Source: Synaphobranchus kaupii (Eukaryota > Chordata > Actinopteri > Anguilliformes > Synaphobranchidae). Taken from it: 64,000 nt of DNA. The stretch is from contig CM056395.1 in assembly GCA_029718625.1 (NCBI GenBank), forward strand, positions 22,054,244-22,118,243. The letters are read 5' to 3'. Both the position numbers and the translations under genes were made by a program. Each line of letters begins with the position of its first letter. Position 1 is the stretch's first letter. The notes beneath the pieces are model-generated. The model searched no databases, was not told the origin of the DNA, and saw nothing but the letters and a program-made list of their open reading frames with translations. Shown piece after piece: positions 1-12,289 of this stretch.

Positions 1-2957
1 CAGCACTCTCGTAGATTTTTGGTTTAGAGTCAGGTTTTATGTATTACATAATTCCCACAAATTATGTGATACATAACAAAAATGTATTTAACAAATACAG
101 TATTTAGACTCAACGCTAGTACATACAAACTGTATTTTCATCTGGGTTATTTTAAATTATAATTAAAATTATTTTTTATTTTTACAAATATTTCACTTTC
201 AACTACATATCCCAGATTTTACCCATTGGGCCTTAAAATGGCTACTTTTGAAGGGCATTTTATGGAATTAGCAAATTCATATTTTAAGCATCTCAAGGCT
301 TGTGCCAATACATCTAGGGATCTGCATTTCTCATATTGTGCGAAACGTAATAGAATTCTGTTTCACATCTCAGAATAGCAGAATTAAGAACCTTAACATC
401 CCTCTGTGAATTATCTTTGGCTTTTGTTTATTTTCCCTCAACAAACCTTCCCCCTGTTTTTTTATGGTTTCCCTAAAATGTAAAAAAAAAATTGCAATTG
501 CTACAGGAAGCTAAATTTAGGTGAAACGTAATTTACACAATGAGGCTAAATACAGTGTACCATCTCTCTCCAGTGGAGGGACACCCTCTCTGCCTGGGAA
601 TATGGTGTTTGGCGCGAGGATGTTTGCAGATATCCTGTGTATTTATTTACGCAAGGACTGAGAGACAGCCTTTGCTTTTTTTTTTTATACATATGAAATA
701 CACACATTTTCTTTTTTTAAACCTAAATATTCAGTAGCACTGGAGTAGGAAGCAGAGTTGTGTATAGACAATCTTGTTCTGACTGAAAGACAATGTCAGC
801 TGTGCTTTTTTGCTTTTTATCATTTTCTTATTATAAGGAATATATTTTAATATCTGTCAAAACAAGCGGCATATATCAGTCATTACCACTTTCATGTGTG
901 CAATTACATGCACATACTGTGGAAAACGTTCACGTGCATAACATGAAGAATAAATTCAAGGTATGAGCATGTATTGAATCTATTTATGAATGTGGCAATA
1001 ACAGATATATCGTTTATTACATGCCATCTCTTAAAAATACACCCCTTATATTTTGGCTTTTATATTTTAGTATATATTAAAATATTTTCTTTTCGTAAGG
1101 AATGGGTGTGACCCTGTGTATGTGGCCATGCCCATTCCGTCTCCTTAGCAACCTGCTAGCCAATTGCCACACAGTTAAATGGCTAACCAGACTAATGTAC
1201 ATCCAGATAACAGCACAGTGTAAAAGCATTCAGAAACAAATTACCAAACTGCTTTTTAACATGGAAATGCTGGGATTTCCCATTCGGTTTTGATATTGGA
1301 CACTTAAAAAAACATGTGAACTCAGGTTGGAATGCTGGCAGTATTCCAAATCCATTTGTTAAAGCATTTTAGCTACTGTGGCGGAGTAAGTAAACTGCCA
1401 CACACAAGTGAGACAAAAGCACAATGTCCACACTGAGCAGGACACATACGTAGCCTCTCGGTCCCACCTGTGTCCTGTTAATCCTTTCTGGGATTTGTAC
1501 AGTGAAATGACGATGTAAAAATACAAAGACCTGCGGTTACACGCCGCCGCTTCTGTAGCTGAGCCCATTCTTACCTTTAACCCGAAGCAGTACATGGAGA
1601 TTATATGTACAGTCACGTATACATATATGTAAAGAAAAAAAACAAGAAAAACAATGTATAGATGTTAATGTAATTCCACTACTGTAAATGAAGCAAACGT
1701 ATTGTGATATGCTCCACAACCACCCATTGTAAAGCACAGACCGTTGGAATGTGGCTAGAAACAGCATACGGAACATCTCTTTTCAGCAGCTAAATCCTAG
1801 CGTTGAATCAACTCTAATAGGGTTTATACGAGTCCAGCTGGGACATTATGTACTCCATAAAAGTACTCTATCAGAGTTAATTTTACACTGAAGCTTTTGC
1901 TGTAGCAAACAGTGGACAGCTGTTAAAAAAAAAAAGCTAATGTTAAACTTTGTGTTTGGGAAATTGAAACAGAATTATTTATGAGATTAATATATTTAAA
2001 TGTTTACTACAAATACATTAATAATGACAATGAGAACAATAAGGAAATGATTATAATAACAAGTTTGTACATTGGAAAGCTCAGCATGTTTACAATTTAT
2101 AGTCTCATTTAGACCTGTTATAGATTTTCCCAATGACAAGCCTTGACTTGACTATTATTTAGGTTCAGTAGAAAGTAGAGCAGTGCTCGTGTTAGAACCA
2201 CTGTCAACAAAAGATAGCTGCCAATGACTTGGCTGAAATAATTGCTTCTTGCCGTCTCCTAATTATTTCTATGTACGGAGCAACAGCAAGACATCCGTAC
2301 ATTAAGAGAAGTTTGTGATTTGAGTAGATAGTTTCTCATACGTGTGAAAACCCGTACGATGCGCTGTGACAATGCTTGGTCCATCGTCAAGGCAACACGA
2401 AACCGCCTTAGCTAAACTGATCGCTACACTGCTTTGTTGTAAGCATTACAGTACTTAAGGGGGCATTTTAATCACCAGTGCAAGGTCTCGTAATTACTGA
2501 AACAATGGTTTCAGAAAAGGAAGACAGTCCTTTTTTGCATATTATTTGTGAACTTATTATGCTTGCTTCACACTTAATTATTATAAAAATGCAGTTCTTG
2601 GGACAGGACAGTCGCTCGGTCTCGAGACAGTGTCCAAAATTCTAGAACTGCAAGGAGAATAATCAAAGGATATTCCGTCTTCTTTGCTGTCTGTAATTTA
2701 ATGTTGTATCACCGATTGCTATGTTTATAACTTACAGTTGCACAGATGCAACTCTAAAAAGAACTTTAACAAAAAATAGAAAAACCCTTTCGAGGCATTA
2801 TGAACCTGAGCTACACCAGCTGAAAACAAGGACCGTGCCTTTTATACCTTTTATACTCTTTCGTCCTGACCACGAGTCGATAAAAACAACTGTAGACCCT
2901 TTCATCTTGCAGTGTCAGTGAGCAAGTCTCTGTGAGGGGGAGGATGTCACAGCACTG
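1..2957. other. Non-coding stretch, no gene recognised
   Basis: AT-rich sequence with frequent stops in all frames and only short, unconvincing open frames. I recognise no exon, RNA gene or full transposon. A short stretch near 1810-1890 has inverted TCAACTCT / AGAGTTAAT motifs also seen near 40.2 kb and 62.3 kb and is listed separately. The block at 2200-2720 is less repetitive and could hold conserved non-coding sequence, but nothing in the sequence alone proves it. Confidence 0.6.
1810..1891. repeat. MITE-like fragment with TCAACTCT/AGAGTTAAT ends
   Basis: The left side reads GAATCAACTCTAATAG and the right side CTATCAGAGTTAATTTTACA, which are imperfect reverse complements around the TCAACTC core. 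Related motifs with ATTTAACAC or GTTAAATCAACT occur near 40.24, 42.0 and 62.34 kb, which suggests a dispersed small DNA repeat family. Family assignment is inference. Confidence 0.4.
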
Positions 2958-3300
2958 CACAACTTCTAACAATCACCGAGGCGGTAAGCTGCGCAACGTA
3001 CTGGGAGTTGACCAGTCTTACCCGATCTATCACCAAAACACAGAATAGACCAAACAAGAGATGTTAAACTCTGCCACTGCCCAGGAGTCGGCCAGGCCAA
3101 CAAATCTATCTCTGAACACGGAATAGACCAAACAAGAGAAGCAATCTTTACCGTTGCCAAGGAGTTTGCGAGGCTAAACAATCTTATAAATACAACAGAA
3201 TGGATCGGACAAGGAAAGGAAATATTGCCACTGCCTGGGAGATGGCCAGGCAAACCAATCAATATCTGAACACAAAAAGGACCAATCAACAGATAATTAG
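2958..3300. repeat. Diverged tandem repeat, unit about 80 bp, about 4 copies
   Basis: The phrases ACTGCCCAGGAGTCGGCCAG, TTGCCAAGGAGTTTGCGAGG and ACTGCCTGGGAGATGGCCAG recur at roughly 80-bp spacing, each followed by an AAC-AATC-TAT stretch and by CAGAATAGACCAAACAAGAG or a variant. The copies are clearly diverged, so the array is old. An antisense open frame over it is a by-product of the repeat. Confidence 0.6.
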
Positions 3301-4425
3301 AAACTGTCCTGTTCATACAGCAAGCCTACTCTTAAAATAATTCTATTTGGTAATTATATCACGGTGCAGGTTTTATTTTGCTGTTTATCATAGACGACTG
3401 CTCCCTCACTATCATTCTCTCTTTTGTCATGTATAATTTGAATTGTTTCTAGACAGGAAGTGAGGTTATGGTGCCAGTGAGATTTGCCAATCATACAGTA
3501 TTAGATGCCACAAGATGTTTTTGTATACATATCTATGATCTCTGTATCAGTATTATACAAAAATGATGTTCACTACTTTCATGTTGTATATTGAAGCATA
3601 CAAGTTTGAGGTCTATAAACATGGGGATTGGTAGTAAAGCCTACAAACATGGAGGTCGGTAGTAAAGCCTACAAATTTGAAGGTCTATTGCGAAGCCTAA
3701 CCACACAGTGTACCCATCCTTTGCTTGATTCATGTGCCTTGTCGTACACGCGCTTCACATTGCAGCATCCTCTTAAAGCAGGAATATGGCTAATCGTTAC
3801 ATGTGCATGTTTTTCTGGAATCAAGCACTCCGTTCCGACACAGTGGAAAGTTGTGTGAGTGCCTACTTCTGGCATGAAATATCTTCTTTTGTTGTTTTCC
3901 TCTTCATTTTATATCATACATAAGAATTGTGCTTTATTGCTCGTAATAACTGGCTCACAAACAGCATAGATTTAGTGAAAATACTGACCGAGAAGAAATT
4001 CCAAGTCCTTTTCCAGAAAAGTAGTCAAACCCAGATTAATATTTGAGGCAGCCAAAAATGAAACAGGCCTGAGTGCATACCACCTTCTGAGTTTCATTTG
4101 GTTTCCTCTATTGGAAGTGCAATTATTTATTTCAAATCATTGATAATTCCGTGCTGCATATTCTTATTAAAGTTTACAGATTCAAAAGGCGTGTACAGGC
4201 AGGTTCACAAAATGCTTTCATCAAATGAGGTCTTTTTACGGCAGTTCCATATCATCTTCAGAGGAGGAAAGAAAAATAGCTTCAAACCATGAATAAAATA
4301 GTACATATCCTGGGCACTGAAATTAGGTTCTTAACACTTTGTTTTCCATAATCATTCTTCCCTTCTTTCTTTCTCAATCTCTATCTCTCCATCACATATA
4401 TCACACATAGGAGTATCCATTCATG

Positions 4426-4427
<2 letters not shown>
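3301..4427. other. Non-coding stretch with a short tandem duplication at 3606-3690
   Basis: No gene seen. At 3606-3690 a roughly 30-bp unit (GGTAGTAAAGCCTACAAA and variants) is repeated two to three times. The rest is unique AT-rich sequence. Confidence 0.55.

Positions 4428-4493
<66 letters not shown>
4428..4493. repeat. (CA)n microsatellite
   Basis: About 33 uninterrupted CA dinucleotides, directly visible. Confidence 0.97.
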
Positions 4494-4495
<2 letters not shown>

Positions 4496-6425
4496 GTTCT
4501 CCTTGTCATACCTCATTTTGCCATCTATTTACAATATTGGCGGGAATCACATGTAGTTAAGCTCCTCTATACAGCAGCACTGTCCAAACAACAATTTAAA
4601 CCTGCAACGATCTGGTTTTGCAACCAAATTGCAATTGTCTAACCGCTTTAACGGGGTTGAATCATCCCAGTTATGGCTTGGTGATCCCAGCGGCGATGGT
4701 ATCAGCATTTTTCACCACTACATTTCATTCACCGAGAGAGAGAGGCAGGAAATGTACGTATGTGACCAATGGTTTCCAAGAATCTTGGTCAATCATCTAA
4801 CAGTGGCCTTGCAGTTCATCCTGGCATTATTTTCCCATGGCCTCTTCTTGTTATCTGAGGTTTTGAAAGTATTTTTACTGAAGAAAAAAAAAAAAGATTT
4901 TGGTAAAACAAAAATGCTGTGATGAATGAGAGAGGATAAATAAATTCACTCACTAAATGTCCAAGAAAATACACAAATCAAGACATGCATAAATAATAAT
5001 AATAATAATACATACATACATATCTATAGCATCCACCAAAGTTTGAGATGCCAGTTAAAAAAAAAAAAGTTTCAAAAAGAAAAAAAAAAATCAAAAAGGT
5101 ACAAAACAAATGAAATCAAAAAGATATTTAAAAATGCCTTCAAAAGGACGGAGACAATAATGAACTTCACAAAAATGGGCGGTTCTTTAAGAAATGTGTA
5201 TGTTTTTTATTAAATTTTTCTAGTAGTTAAAGACAAACAAATGTTGGTGTTCTTTCTCAGTGTTGTGTGTCGTCTTAATATTGACATGGGAATAACAGCA
5301 GTGCCAATTTGCCAAAGATAACATGTCGCTTCCCTTCCCTCCTTCATCATTTGAACTTTTTGAAATTGTCCACGCTGGAAATAGTGACTTTAATATCATG
5401 ATTATTTTTATATTGGTATTGTTATTATTATTATTATAATAATTATTATTGTTCTTGCTATTTTTTATCGGTTCCTATTTGTTCATTCCAGGGTTTTCTA
5501 CGTGAAATGGTGAATTGCAGTTGGCCGGGTTGCCACGGCGGCACATGTTGCTCCTGCAATTGTATGGGATTGTAGGCTAATCAGTATATGTGCGTCTGGT
5601 CACCTGACTGAGTGTCGTTTGTGAATTATTGATTTATGTACCCGTACTGTGAAACAAAAAAAAAACAAAAAAAACATAATTATTTGTAAATATTTGCCAT
5701 AATTTTATTGGTTCTTAAAAAAATAAAGGTAATTTTTTTAAGTTCAAAGATTCAATGCACTTGTGTCCTCTTCTATGCCTCAATCCTCATGAACGATAAT
5801 GCATGATTACATTATGCAACGAGAACATTTATAATAATGGTGCGCAATTTAATTTGCACCTCTCGCAGCGTAACTATGGTAAAGAAGCCTCCTGAAGATG
5901 CACACACAGCTGCAGGCTGGTAGACTTGGAGCAGACAAGTTAGTAACAGCGAGGCAGGACAGAATGAACAGCTGTAACTGGTGCCAATTGTCAAATTGTG
6001 GGATTGTTATGGCCGAAAACATGGCTAGGCAGGTTAATCAGGAATACCAGAGCTTTTCACCATGCACCTGGCTAACTGTGACGACATGGTCCTACAGTGG
6101 AACAGCGTCATTGGAGTGGCCATTCCTGGGACGAAACTAGCCCCGACCTGACCACAATGGAAGGTATTTCTCAGCAGCAGTCACACTTGGCTGCCGGCCC
6201 GGAGAAGAAGTGGACGGGGATCGGGGGATGGGATGGGGGTCTGGGGGGGGGGGCATTTTTGGGGGGAGGCCTAATGGGACACATGCAAAAAAACATGCTA
6301 CACATCTGCTGAACAGTGCCCGCTCAGCTTGAGACCTGGCACGCCCTGGGCACTGCTTGGGCCCGTGCCCATAAATACCCGTCTGAATCCAGAGTCCATA
6401 TTGTACACGCTCAGTCTATCTAAAC
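4494..6425. other. Non-coding stretch, no gene recognised
   Basis: Contains poly-A runs, short ATT/AAT runs near 5000 and 5430, and G-runs near 6230-6265. The open frames at 5898-6312 have no recognisable domain. No feature beyond low-complexity tracts can be supported. Confidence 0.5.
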
Positions 6426-6608
6426 CAGGGGTGTCCAGTCTTATCCGAAAAGGGCCGGTGTGGGTGCAGGTTTTTGTTTTAGCCCGGCACTAAGACACCT
6501 GAATCACCGCGATTAGTTAATTAGATGAATCAGGCATCGTAGTGCTGGGCCTAAAACAAAAACCTGCACCCACACCGGCCCCTTCTTGTATAAGATTGGA
6601 CGCCCCTG
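6426..6608. mobile_element. Palindromic MITE (hAT-like, CAGGGGTGTCCA ends)
   Basis: A 183-bp element whose two halves are near-perfect reverse complements: the left begins CAGGGGTGTCCAGTCTTATC, and the right, read on the minus strand, begins CAGGGGCGTCCAATCTTATA. The arms run inward about 80 bp through GGGCCGGTGTGGGTGCAGG and a GTTTTTGTTTTAG stretch. The CAGGGG terminus is typical of fish hAT MITEs (family knowledge). The flanking 8-mers ATCTAAAC and ATCAATGG do not match well, so the target duplication is degraded or the boundaries are off by a few bases. Confidence 0.8.
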
Positions 6609-7298
6609 ATCAATGGTCATACAATTTGCTATTTCTTTGACCAGCTCAGTGTGCATGGCTGAGGGAATGTAAAGGAAGCAGGTATTCCACCTTTTGAGCC
6701 ACTTTATTCTTGAATTACATGTCACCTTGTGTAATATACATACAGTACATATATATACTGTATATAAAATACACTATTCTGTGAAGTAGATATTGAATCT
6801 CTAGACAGTAGATAATGTCCTGTATTATTGTACTCAACCAATACCTTATTGCAAGTTTAGCAGCTGGCGTGTCTTAATAAGACGTAACATCAGGCTGTTT
6901 GTACGTTCTTTATTTGTCCTCTCTCTCTTTCTGCATGTCAGATAATAACATGGCGGGTGGGTCTGTGCGCGTAGGTACCGATGACGGCTTGTTGGACTGA
7001 TGTCCTCGCTAATGTCCTCCTGTGTGAAACCAATGCTCTTTCCCTCCAGCGCTCTGTGGAACTGACATCATGACATCATTTACAGGCTGAAGGGGGGGGC
7101 TAAATTGACATCTCCCCCCGCCACACACACACACGTCTCCTGTTCTCTCCCTGTGGGGTTTGTCTCTCAGTGTTGCCCCCATGATAAATGGCCCTGTCTA
7201 GAGAAACTCATCCTGGGGCCCAATTAAAGCAAGCAAGAGCCAACTGGAACTGTCAAACAGTGGGGAAAAAACTCTCTCACTCATGGTTTCTTTCACTT

Positions 7299-7345
<47 letters not shown>

Positions 7346-8131
7346 TACACACACACACCTTCCCTTTATGTATTAACAAACCAATGGACGTCACTCGCAA
7401 TGTATGTCACTTGCAACCATGCTTATAAATCTCAAATGGCTTTACATTATACGACATAACTTGGTATTCACATTTACAGCAACATCAAGACTCCGACCCC
7501 ACACAGCATTGGTCCAATCAGAAAGCATGGTGGCAGAGATGCATGGATTATCCATTATTTTATATCTAACACTCACTTTCCCAGAATGCAATGCATTTTG
7601 GCATTGATCTGCAAGAGAGAAATGAAAGCAGCATGGGAGATAGTAGATAGTTTCAAAAAGCAAAACAGAAAGGTTCTAAAAAAAAAATGTTAAAGCTCAT
7701 TTTAGCAGGAATAATTCATTTTATTACTGGTTGGCTCCACTCCAGAACCAGCCAGTTGATGGTTGGTTTGAAAATAAGTGGCATGTGTAGATATTTCCAA
7801 TATCAGGAATAACTCAGGAGTTCAGCAGAGAAACACACTGTTTGGCTGCCTGCCAATTACGAACGCAAGGAAGAAACGCAGCACTTATGACAGAGGGAGT
7901 CGCTTCCCAACCTGAGACATTTCATTTAGAACTCCTCAGAATCCAATTACAGATTCAGCGGCCTCGCTGATCTGGCAAACAGTGTGCTCTGTAAACACAT
8001 ACAGGGACGTTGACTCACTGAACATGGCTGACATTGGCTGTAAAGGACAGACTTCACAGTTCTGCCTTCTGCTGAAAGTTTGTGAGTGTAAAATGGAAGA
8101 AGGGGGTTCCATTTTCACCCCCCCCCCCTGC
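6609..8131. other. Non-coding stretch including a CT/CA microsatellite
   Basis: No gene recognised. Holds G/C-rich homopolymer runs at 7090-7120 and 8120-8129 and the CT/CA tract listed separately. Confidence 0.5.
7302..7358. repeat. (CT)n followed by (CA)n microsatellite
   Basis: CT dinucleotides to about 7340, then CA dinucleotides with one interruption. Directly visible. Confidence 0.95.
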
Positions 8132-8213
8132 CTACTGTAGTGGTGTTCTACAGTACACCTGTCTACTGCAGTGGTGTTCTACAGTACACCTGTCTACTGC
8201 AGTGGTGTTCTCT
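8132..8213. repeat. 31-bp tandem repeat, 2.6 copies
   Basis: Units start at 8132, 8163 and 8194. The core CTACTGCAGTGGTGTTCTAC is nearly identical in all three. Each unit also contains the internal palindrome-like pair CTACTGCAGT / CTACAGTA. Confidence 0.9.
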
Positions 8214-9799
8214 GTGGGATTCATGGTGTCAACCTGCAACATGTAGGTATTATTACATTTAATATAAAACTGGGTATATGTATTGTATCTGTAAGTGTGC
8301 AATACACGTTAAAGGACTGAGGATGTGATTCTCCTGTCAGTATCAGCATTACCACTTAAAGGACAGAGAGAGGTGGCCTCTGGCACTAAAAGGTACTGCT
8401 TAAACGTCCACAGTCATGTGAGAGGTTATTGATGCAGTTTCATTCTGCGGCTGCATTCGAATGCGTTTTCAGTTTGGGCTCAGAATATCAATGTTTAAGT
8501 TAATGTCAAACACAAATGGCTGATGTCAACAGCCGTGATTCTTGACGGCCATTTTTGCTCAAATTAGTTTTCTTTGTCTTCTGCAACTTTTGAAAAAAGA
8601 AATAGATAATCTTAGAGCTGAATACTCAAAACTGCAGGATTTTAGAACGCTTCCGGTGGCAAATGACAATAAGCAGCTAAATGGCGACATCAGGTGGACA
8701 TTTTAGGGATTTCCACAAACAATAAACTCTGCGGGGAAACAGAGCGGGAGATAGGACACCCCCCAGGACGTGACCGAATATGATCCCTTCACCCCTTTGA
8801 GGGCGCATTTCGGCGATTATTTGAGTCAACTTCATCAAAAAGCGAGTGGGCGAGTATTTCTCACAAATGGGGGCACTTAAAATCCCTGGATGAAACCCTT
8901 ATTTCCGGGGTTTTGTTGAGGGGATTCAGGATCACACCCACCCGACAATTTCAGAAAGTTTACATTGATATTCTCAATAAAAATAATTATAAAAAAATAT
9001 TACAAAATACTTCACTAGTTTGGAAAGAGTTTTGCAGGATTTCTTTCGCACACTGCTTGCAAAATGAGGGGTGAGGGCACATAGTAGACAGGGGTCCGAG
9101 TGGACAGGGATCATATTACAGCCCCAGTAGAAGGGCACAGGTACAGTCTCACACCCCTGGGCTCCAGGAGACAGTAGAAGAATTACAGGGTCACTGGGAG
9201 ACTTAGGCATTTCATTCACGTCTTTAGACACCCTTATTTTCTGCAGTAAAAATGAATGAAAGTGTTTGCACCTGAAATCATATGGACGTGCCACTATATA
9301 TGACAGAAGTGCCTCCATCCTTCTGAAATGGACATAATCCTAGAGAGCAAAGGAAGCAATTTATTATTTTCCTTCCCTGTATCTATGGCTCTCTACCTTT
9401 GCCTTTTTAATCTCTTATAATGAACAGATGCTACACACCTCCATTTGAACAGTGCTGTCATATCACTATTGTGATTATGAAGGAGCTTTGTGAAATAAAA
9501 CAGAAAAATGCTGCACGTTCAATAAAAAAATAAATAAAAAAAAAGAGCCAGAGGAATAGAGAGGTGTTAACAGTGTTCATTTGCAGTGGAAGTGTGTGTG
9601 TGCGCGTGTGTACAATATTTAAATTCTTTAAATATTTAATATTTTGCAGTTTACAGATGTAAAATACTTTAACAAAATGATCAGTTTGCTCCTCAAAATC
9701 TTACCATAAGTTTGTTTTAATACAAAACCCATTTTTAAACTGACAGATTGTCAAGATAATAAAAGCAGTTGGGGCTGCTGGGTGGTTCATCCTATTAAA
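8214..9799. other. Non-coding stretch, no gene recognised
   Basis: A short open frame at 8974-9318 on the minus strand has no recognisable domain and no splice context. Otherwise AT-rich unique sequence with a short TG/GC tract near 9595. Confidence 0.5.
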
Positions 9800-10045
9800 G
9801 CTCTATTCTAGTGCATAGTTGAACTCCATGGTTCCTAATGTGCAACAGGCTGTGTTCTAGCATGCAGTTGAACTCCATGGTTCCTAATGTGCAACAGGCT
9901 GTGTTCTAGCATGCAGTTGAACTCCATGGTTTCTAATGTGTAACAGGAACTATTCTAGTGCGTAGTTGAACTCCATGGTTCCTAACAGGTTAAAGACTCT
10001 ATTCTAGCGTGCAGTTGAACTCCATGGTTTCTAATGTGTAACAAG
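9800..10045. repeat. 49-bp minisatellite, 5 copies
   Basis: The anchor GTTGAACTCCATGGTT occurs at 9818, 9867, 9916, 9965 and 10014, an exact 49-bp period, with inter-unit variation in the TTCTAG(C/T)GTGCA and AATGTG(C/T)AACAGG segments. It sits just downstream of the minus-strand gene end at 10.07-10.46 kb. Confidence 0.93.
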
Positions 10046-10075
10046 GACACATTATATCTAACAGACTTTTTTTTC

Positions 10076-10081
10076 TTTATT
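10076..10081 (-). promoter_or_regulatory. Candidate polyadenylation signal (AATAAA on minus strand)
   Basis: TTTATT on the plus strand gives AATAAA on the minus strand, about 290 bases after the stop codon of the minus-strand exon at 10374. This spacing suits a short 3' UTR. It is inferred from motif and position only. Confidence 0.45.
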
Positions 10082-10373
10082 ATTTCATTATTATTAATAT
10101 TTAGTGTACAGAATAAAAAGGGAGAAACGACACTGATAAGTGACTCAAACCCAGACAGAATAGAAGACCACAAAAGACACTGTACAACAACCAAGACGGA
10201 CAAATGAACGCATTGGCGACGGGGAGGGGCGTACAAAAACACAAACGGAGATGTCAGCCATCTTTTATGACGTCCTAGGATCAATACCCGATATAAAACG
10301 GTCCCTAAAAAATGGACGGACGCTTGAATGCCGAGGGGGGCGGGGCCGCCGCGCTGGGTATCCGTGGCGACGC

Positions 10374-10456
10374 TCAGACGCGGGACGTGGACAGGATGTC
10401 CTCCACCAGGTGCTTGTACACCCAGGAGTCCCCCTTTAACCTCTGCCTGCGGATGC
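10374..10456 (-). CDS. 3'-terminal coding exon of an unidentified host gene (partial)
   Basis: On the minus strand the sequence leaving the assembly gap is open to a TGA at 10374-10376 and ends in a peptide containing WVYKHLVEDILS followed by a short TSRV tail. The block is GC- and CpG-rich, unlike the AT-rich surroundings, and is followed by a GC-rich then AT-rich 3' UTR with an AATAAA about 290 bases on. These are the marks of a real terminal exon. I do not recognise the protein. Only 27 codons are visible because the gap begins at 10457, so splice site and frame upstream are unknown. This is the best candidate for a host protein-coding gene in the window. Confidence 0.55.
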
Positions 10457-10956
10457 NNNNNNNNNNNNNNNNNNNNNNNNNNNNNNNNNNNNNNNNNNNN
10501 NNNNNNNNNNNNNNNNNNNNNNNNNNNNNNNNNNNNNNNNNNNNNNNNNNNNNNNNNNNNNNNNNNNNNNNNNNNNNNNNNNNNNNNNNNNNNNNNNNNN
10601 NNNNNNNNNNNNNNNNNNNNNNNNNNNNNNNNNNNNNNNNNNNNNNNNNNNNNNNNNNNNNNNNNNNNNNNNNNNNNNNNNNNNNNNNNNNNNNNNNNNN
10701 NNNNNNNNNNNNNNNNNNNNNNNNNNNNNNNNNNNNNNNNNNNNNNNNNNNNNNNNNNNNNNNNNNNNNNNNNNNNNNNNNNNNNNNNNNNNNNNNNNNN
10801 NNNNNNNNNNNNNNNNNNNNNNNNNNNNNNNNNNNNNNNNNNNNNNNNNNNNNNNNNNNNNNNNNNNNNNNNNNNNNNNNNNNNNNNNNNNNNNNNNNNN
10901 NNNNNNNNNNNNNNNNNNNNNNNNNNNNNNNNNNNNNNNNNNNNNNNNNNNNNNNN
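10457..10956. other. Assembly gap of exactly 500 N
   Basis: Five hundred Ns, a conventional placeholder length, so the true missing length is unknown. It interrupts the GC-rich minus-strand coding region. Any predicted protein bridging it is artificial. Confidence 0.99.
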
Positions 10957-11054
10957 AGTCGGGACAAGCGAGAGCCTTTGACACGGAGGGGGGGAAGTGC
11001 CAGTCGCCCTGCTGTAGAAGAGCGAAGTGGTCGAGCAGGAACATAGTTCTGGAT
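10957..11054 (-). CDS. Possible upstream exon fragment of the same gene
   Basis: GC-rich sequence between the gap and the transposon that starts at 11057. Two minus-strand frames are open, one giving FLLDHFALLQQGDWHFP and one giving YVPARPLRSSTAGR. Base composition matches the terminal exon on the other side of the gap, which is the only reason to suspect coding. No clear splice acceptor is seen before the transposon boundary. It could equally be intron or non-coding. Confidence 0.25.
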
Positions 11055-11625
11055 TACAGTTTTTCTCAATTGCTTACACACATTTTTTGAAAGCATACCT
11101 CATTTTCTCAAAACTCTAAACACAAATCCAAAAACCACACACACAAAATGCAAAACCCTACATATCTCCTGCAAAATGCTACTTTGCCTTCAAAACAATG
11201 TTATGTCTCCTCAAAATGGTAGTTTGTGTTCAAATGACACACACAGACCATCATATGAGTAGACATTTCTAAGAACCATTGAACACTGATGTGCTGAATG
11301 GAAAACACTACTATGAATGGGAAAACACCAGTATGAAGGCCTTATCAGGAGCATTATGCCTTTTCATGTTCAGTGTTACTGTACGCTTACTCCTGTTGTA
11401 AAATATTACTGTATAATGTTTTTACTCAAATATAAAACAATACACAAATATACAGTAACAACAAAAATATTTCTTTATTTTTTTCCAAAAGTGCTGTAGC
11501 CTATACATCACAGCAAACACAACTGGATGTGTAAATGATTTGCACAGAACAAACAATAGAAAATAGTCCAGTACAGTCAACAAAAAAAGAAAGAAAAATG
11601 TAAATTAAAAAAGGACAAAAAAACT

Positions 11626-11800
11626 AGGCTGCATCCTGTCTTCGGTTCCTGTCTGGCCACATAGGACCTCATCGACATCACAGGCTATGTTCTCTCTGGC
11701 CAAGCAGCGGGGGAAGTATCACCTAGTATGGCGAATCCAGCCCTGAAATGCCTCAGGAGCTATATCGCCACATGCCTCCTCCTCGTCCTCCTCTTCCTCC
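11626..11800 (-). pseudogene. Transposase C-terminal remnant (DDE, IS630/Tc1-like)
   Basis: Minus-strand translation across two frames recovers GDIAPEAFQGWIRHTR, then YFPRCLARENIACDVDEVL. The same C-terminal signature, better preserved, is found at 12600-12830. Known fish transposases of this kind end with a GWIRHARxxFPRC block (recalled, not searched). A stop and a frame break show that it is dead. Confidence 0.65.
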
Positions 11801-12050
11801 TCCTCATCCTCCTCTTCCTCGTCCTCCTCTTACTCTCACTCCTCTGCCTCTCTGATCACCTCTCACTTCAATGTTGCCATCCATTGTTCTCCAAACCAGG
11901 AGCTCACCTGTGGCCCTTATATTGCTCAAGCTTTGATTGGAAATTGCACAACGGCCTTGGAAATGGAAGTTTTGCCATTTGAATGGCAGTGTGTTCTGTC
12001 TGAACACAAGGAGATTTGGCATTGATGAAGAGTGTGCAAAATAGAGAGTA

Positions 12051-12174
12051 TTGTGTGTAGTGTTTTGAAGAAAGTGTGGTTTAGAATTGAAATCTGGGTC
12101 TAAAGCAGATAATTGTGTGTAGTGTTTTGAAGAAAGTGTGGTTTAGAATTGAAATCTGGGTCTACAGCAGGAAA
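12051..12174. repeat. 62-bp tandem duplication inside the transposon
   Basis: TTGTGTGTAGTGTTTTGAAG starts at 12051 and again at 12113. The two copies are almost identical through AATTGAAATCTGGGTCTA. Probably a subterminal duplication of the element. Confidence 0.85.
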
Positions 12175-12289
12175 TGTGTTTATAGTTCAGCAGAATTGGT
12201 TTAGGGAGTTGGCACATGAGTTACAGGTTGTGGTCATTGTGTCATAAGTTCCAGTTTTTGTGTGTAAACAATTGAGAAAAACTGTAAGT

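Larger units (their letters stand above)
11057..12284 (-). mobile_element. Non-autonomous IS630/Tc1-like transposon, TA-flanked
   Basis: The ends are inverted repeats: CAGTTTTTCTCAATTGCTTA on the left and, read on the minus strand, CAGTTTTTCTCAATTGTTTA on the right, continuing into CACACA. Both ends are flanked by TA (11055-11056 and 12285-12286), the target duplication of the IS630-Tc1-mariner superfamily. Inside, on the minus strand near 11630-11790, is a frame-broken C-terminal transposase remnant containing FQGWIRHTR, YFPRCLARENIACDVDEVL. Total length 1,228 bp, so most of the transposase is missing. A CTC/CCT-rich tract (11778-11830) and a 62-bp duplication (12051-12174) lie inside. Confidence 0.82.

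Noticed and set aside
6426..6608. Long hairpin as a microRNA precursor
   Set aside because: The arms extend to both ends of a typical CAGGGG MITE; transposon origin explains the symmetry.
10312..11096. Several 200+ codon open frames across 10.3-11.1 kb
   Set aside because: They consist mostly of unknown residues from the 500-N gap; only the short flanking segments are real sequence.
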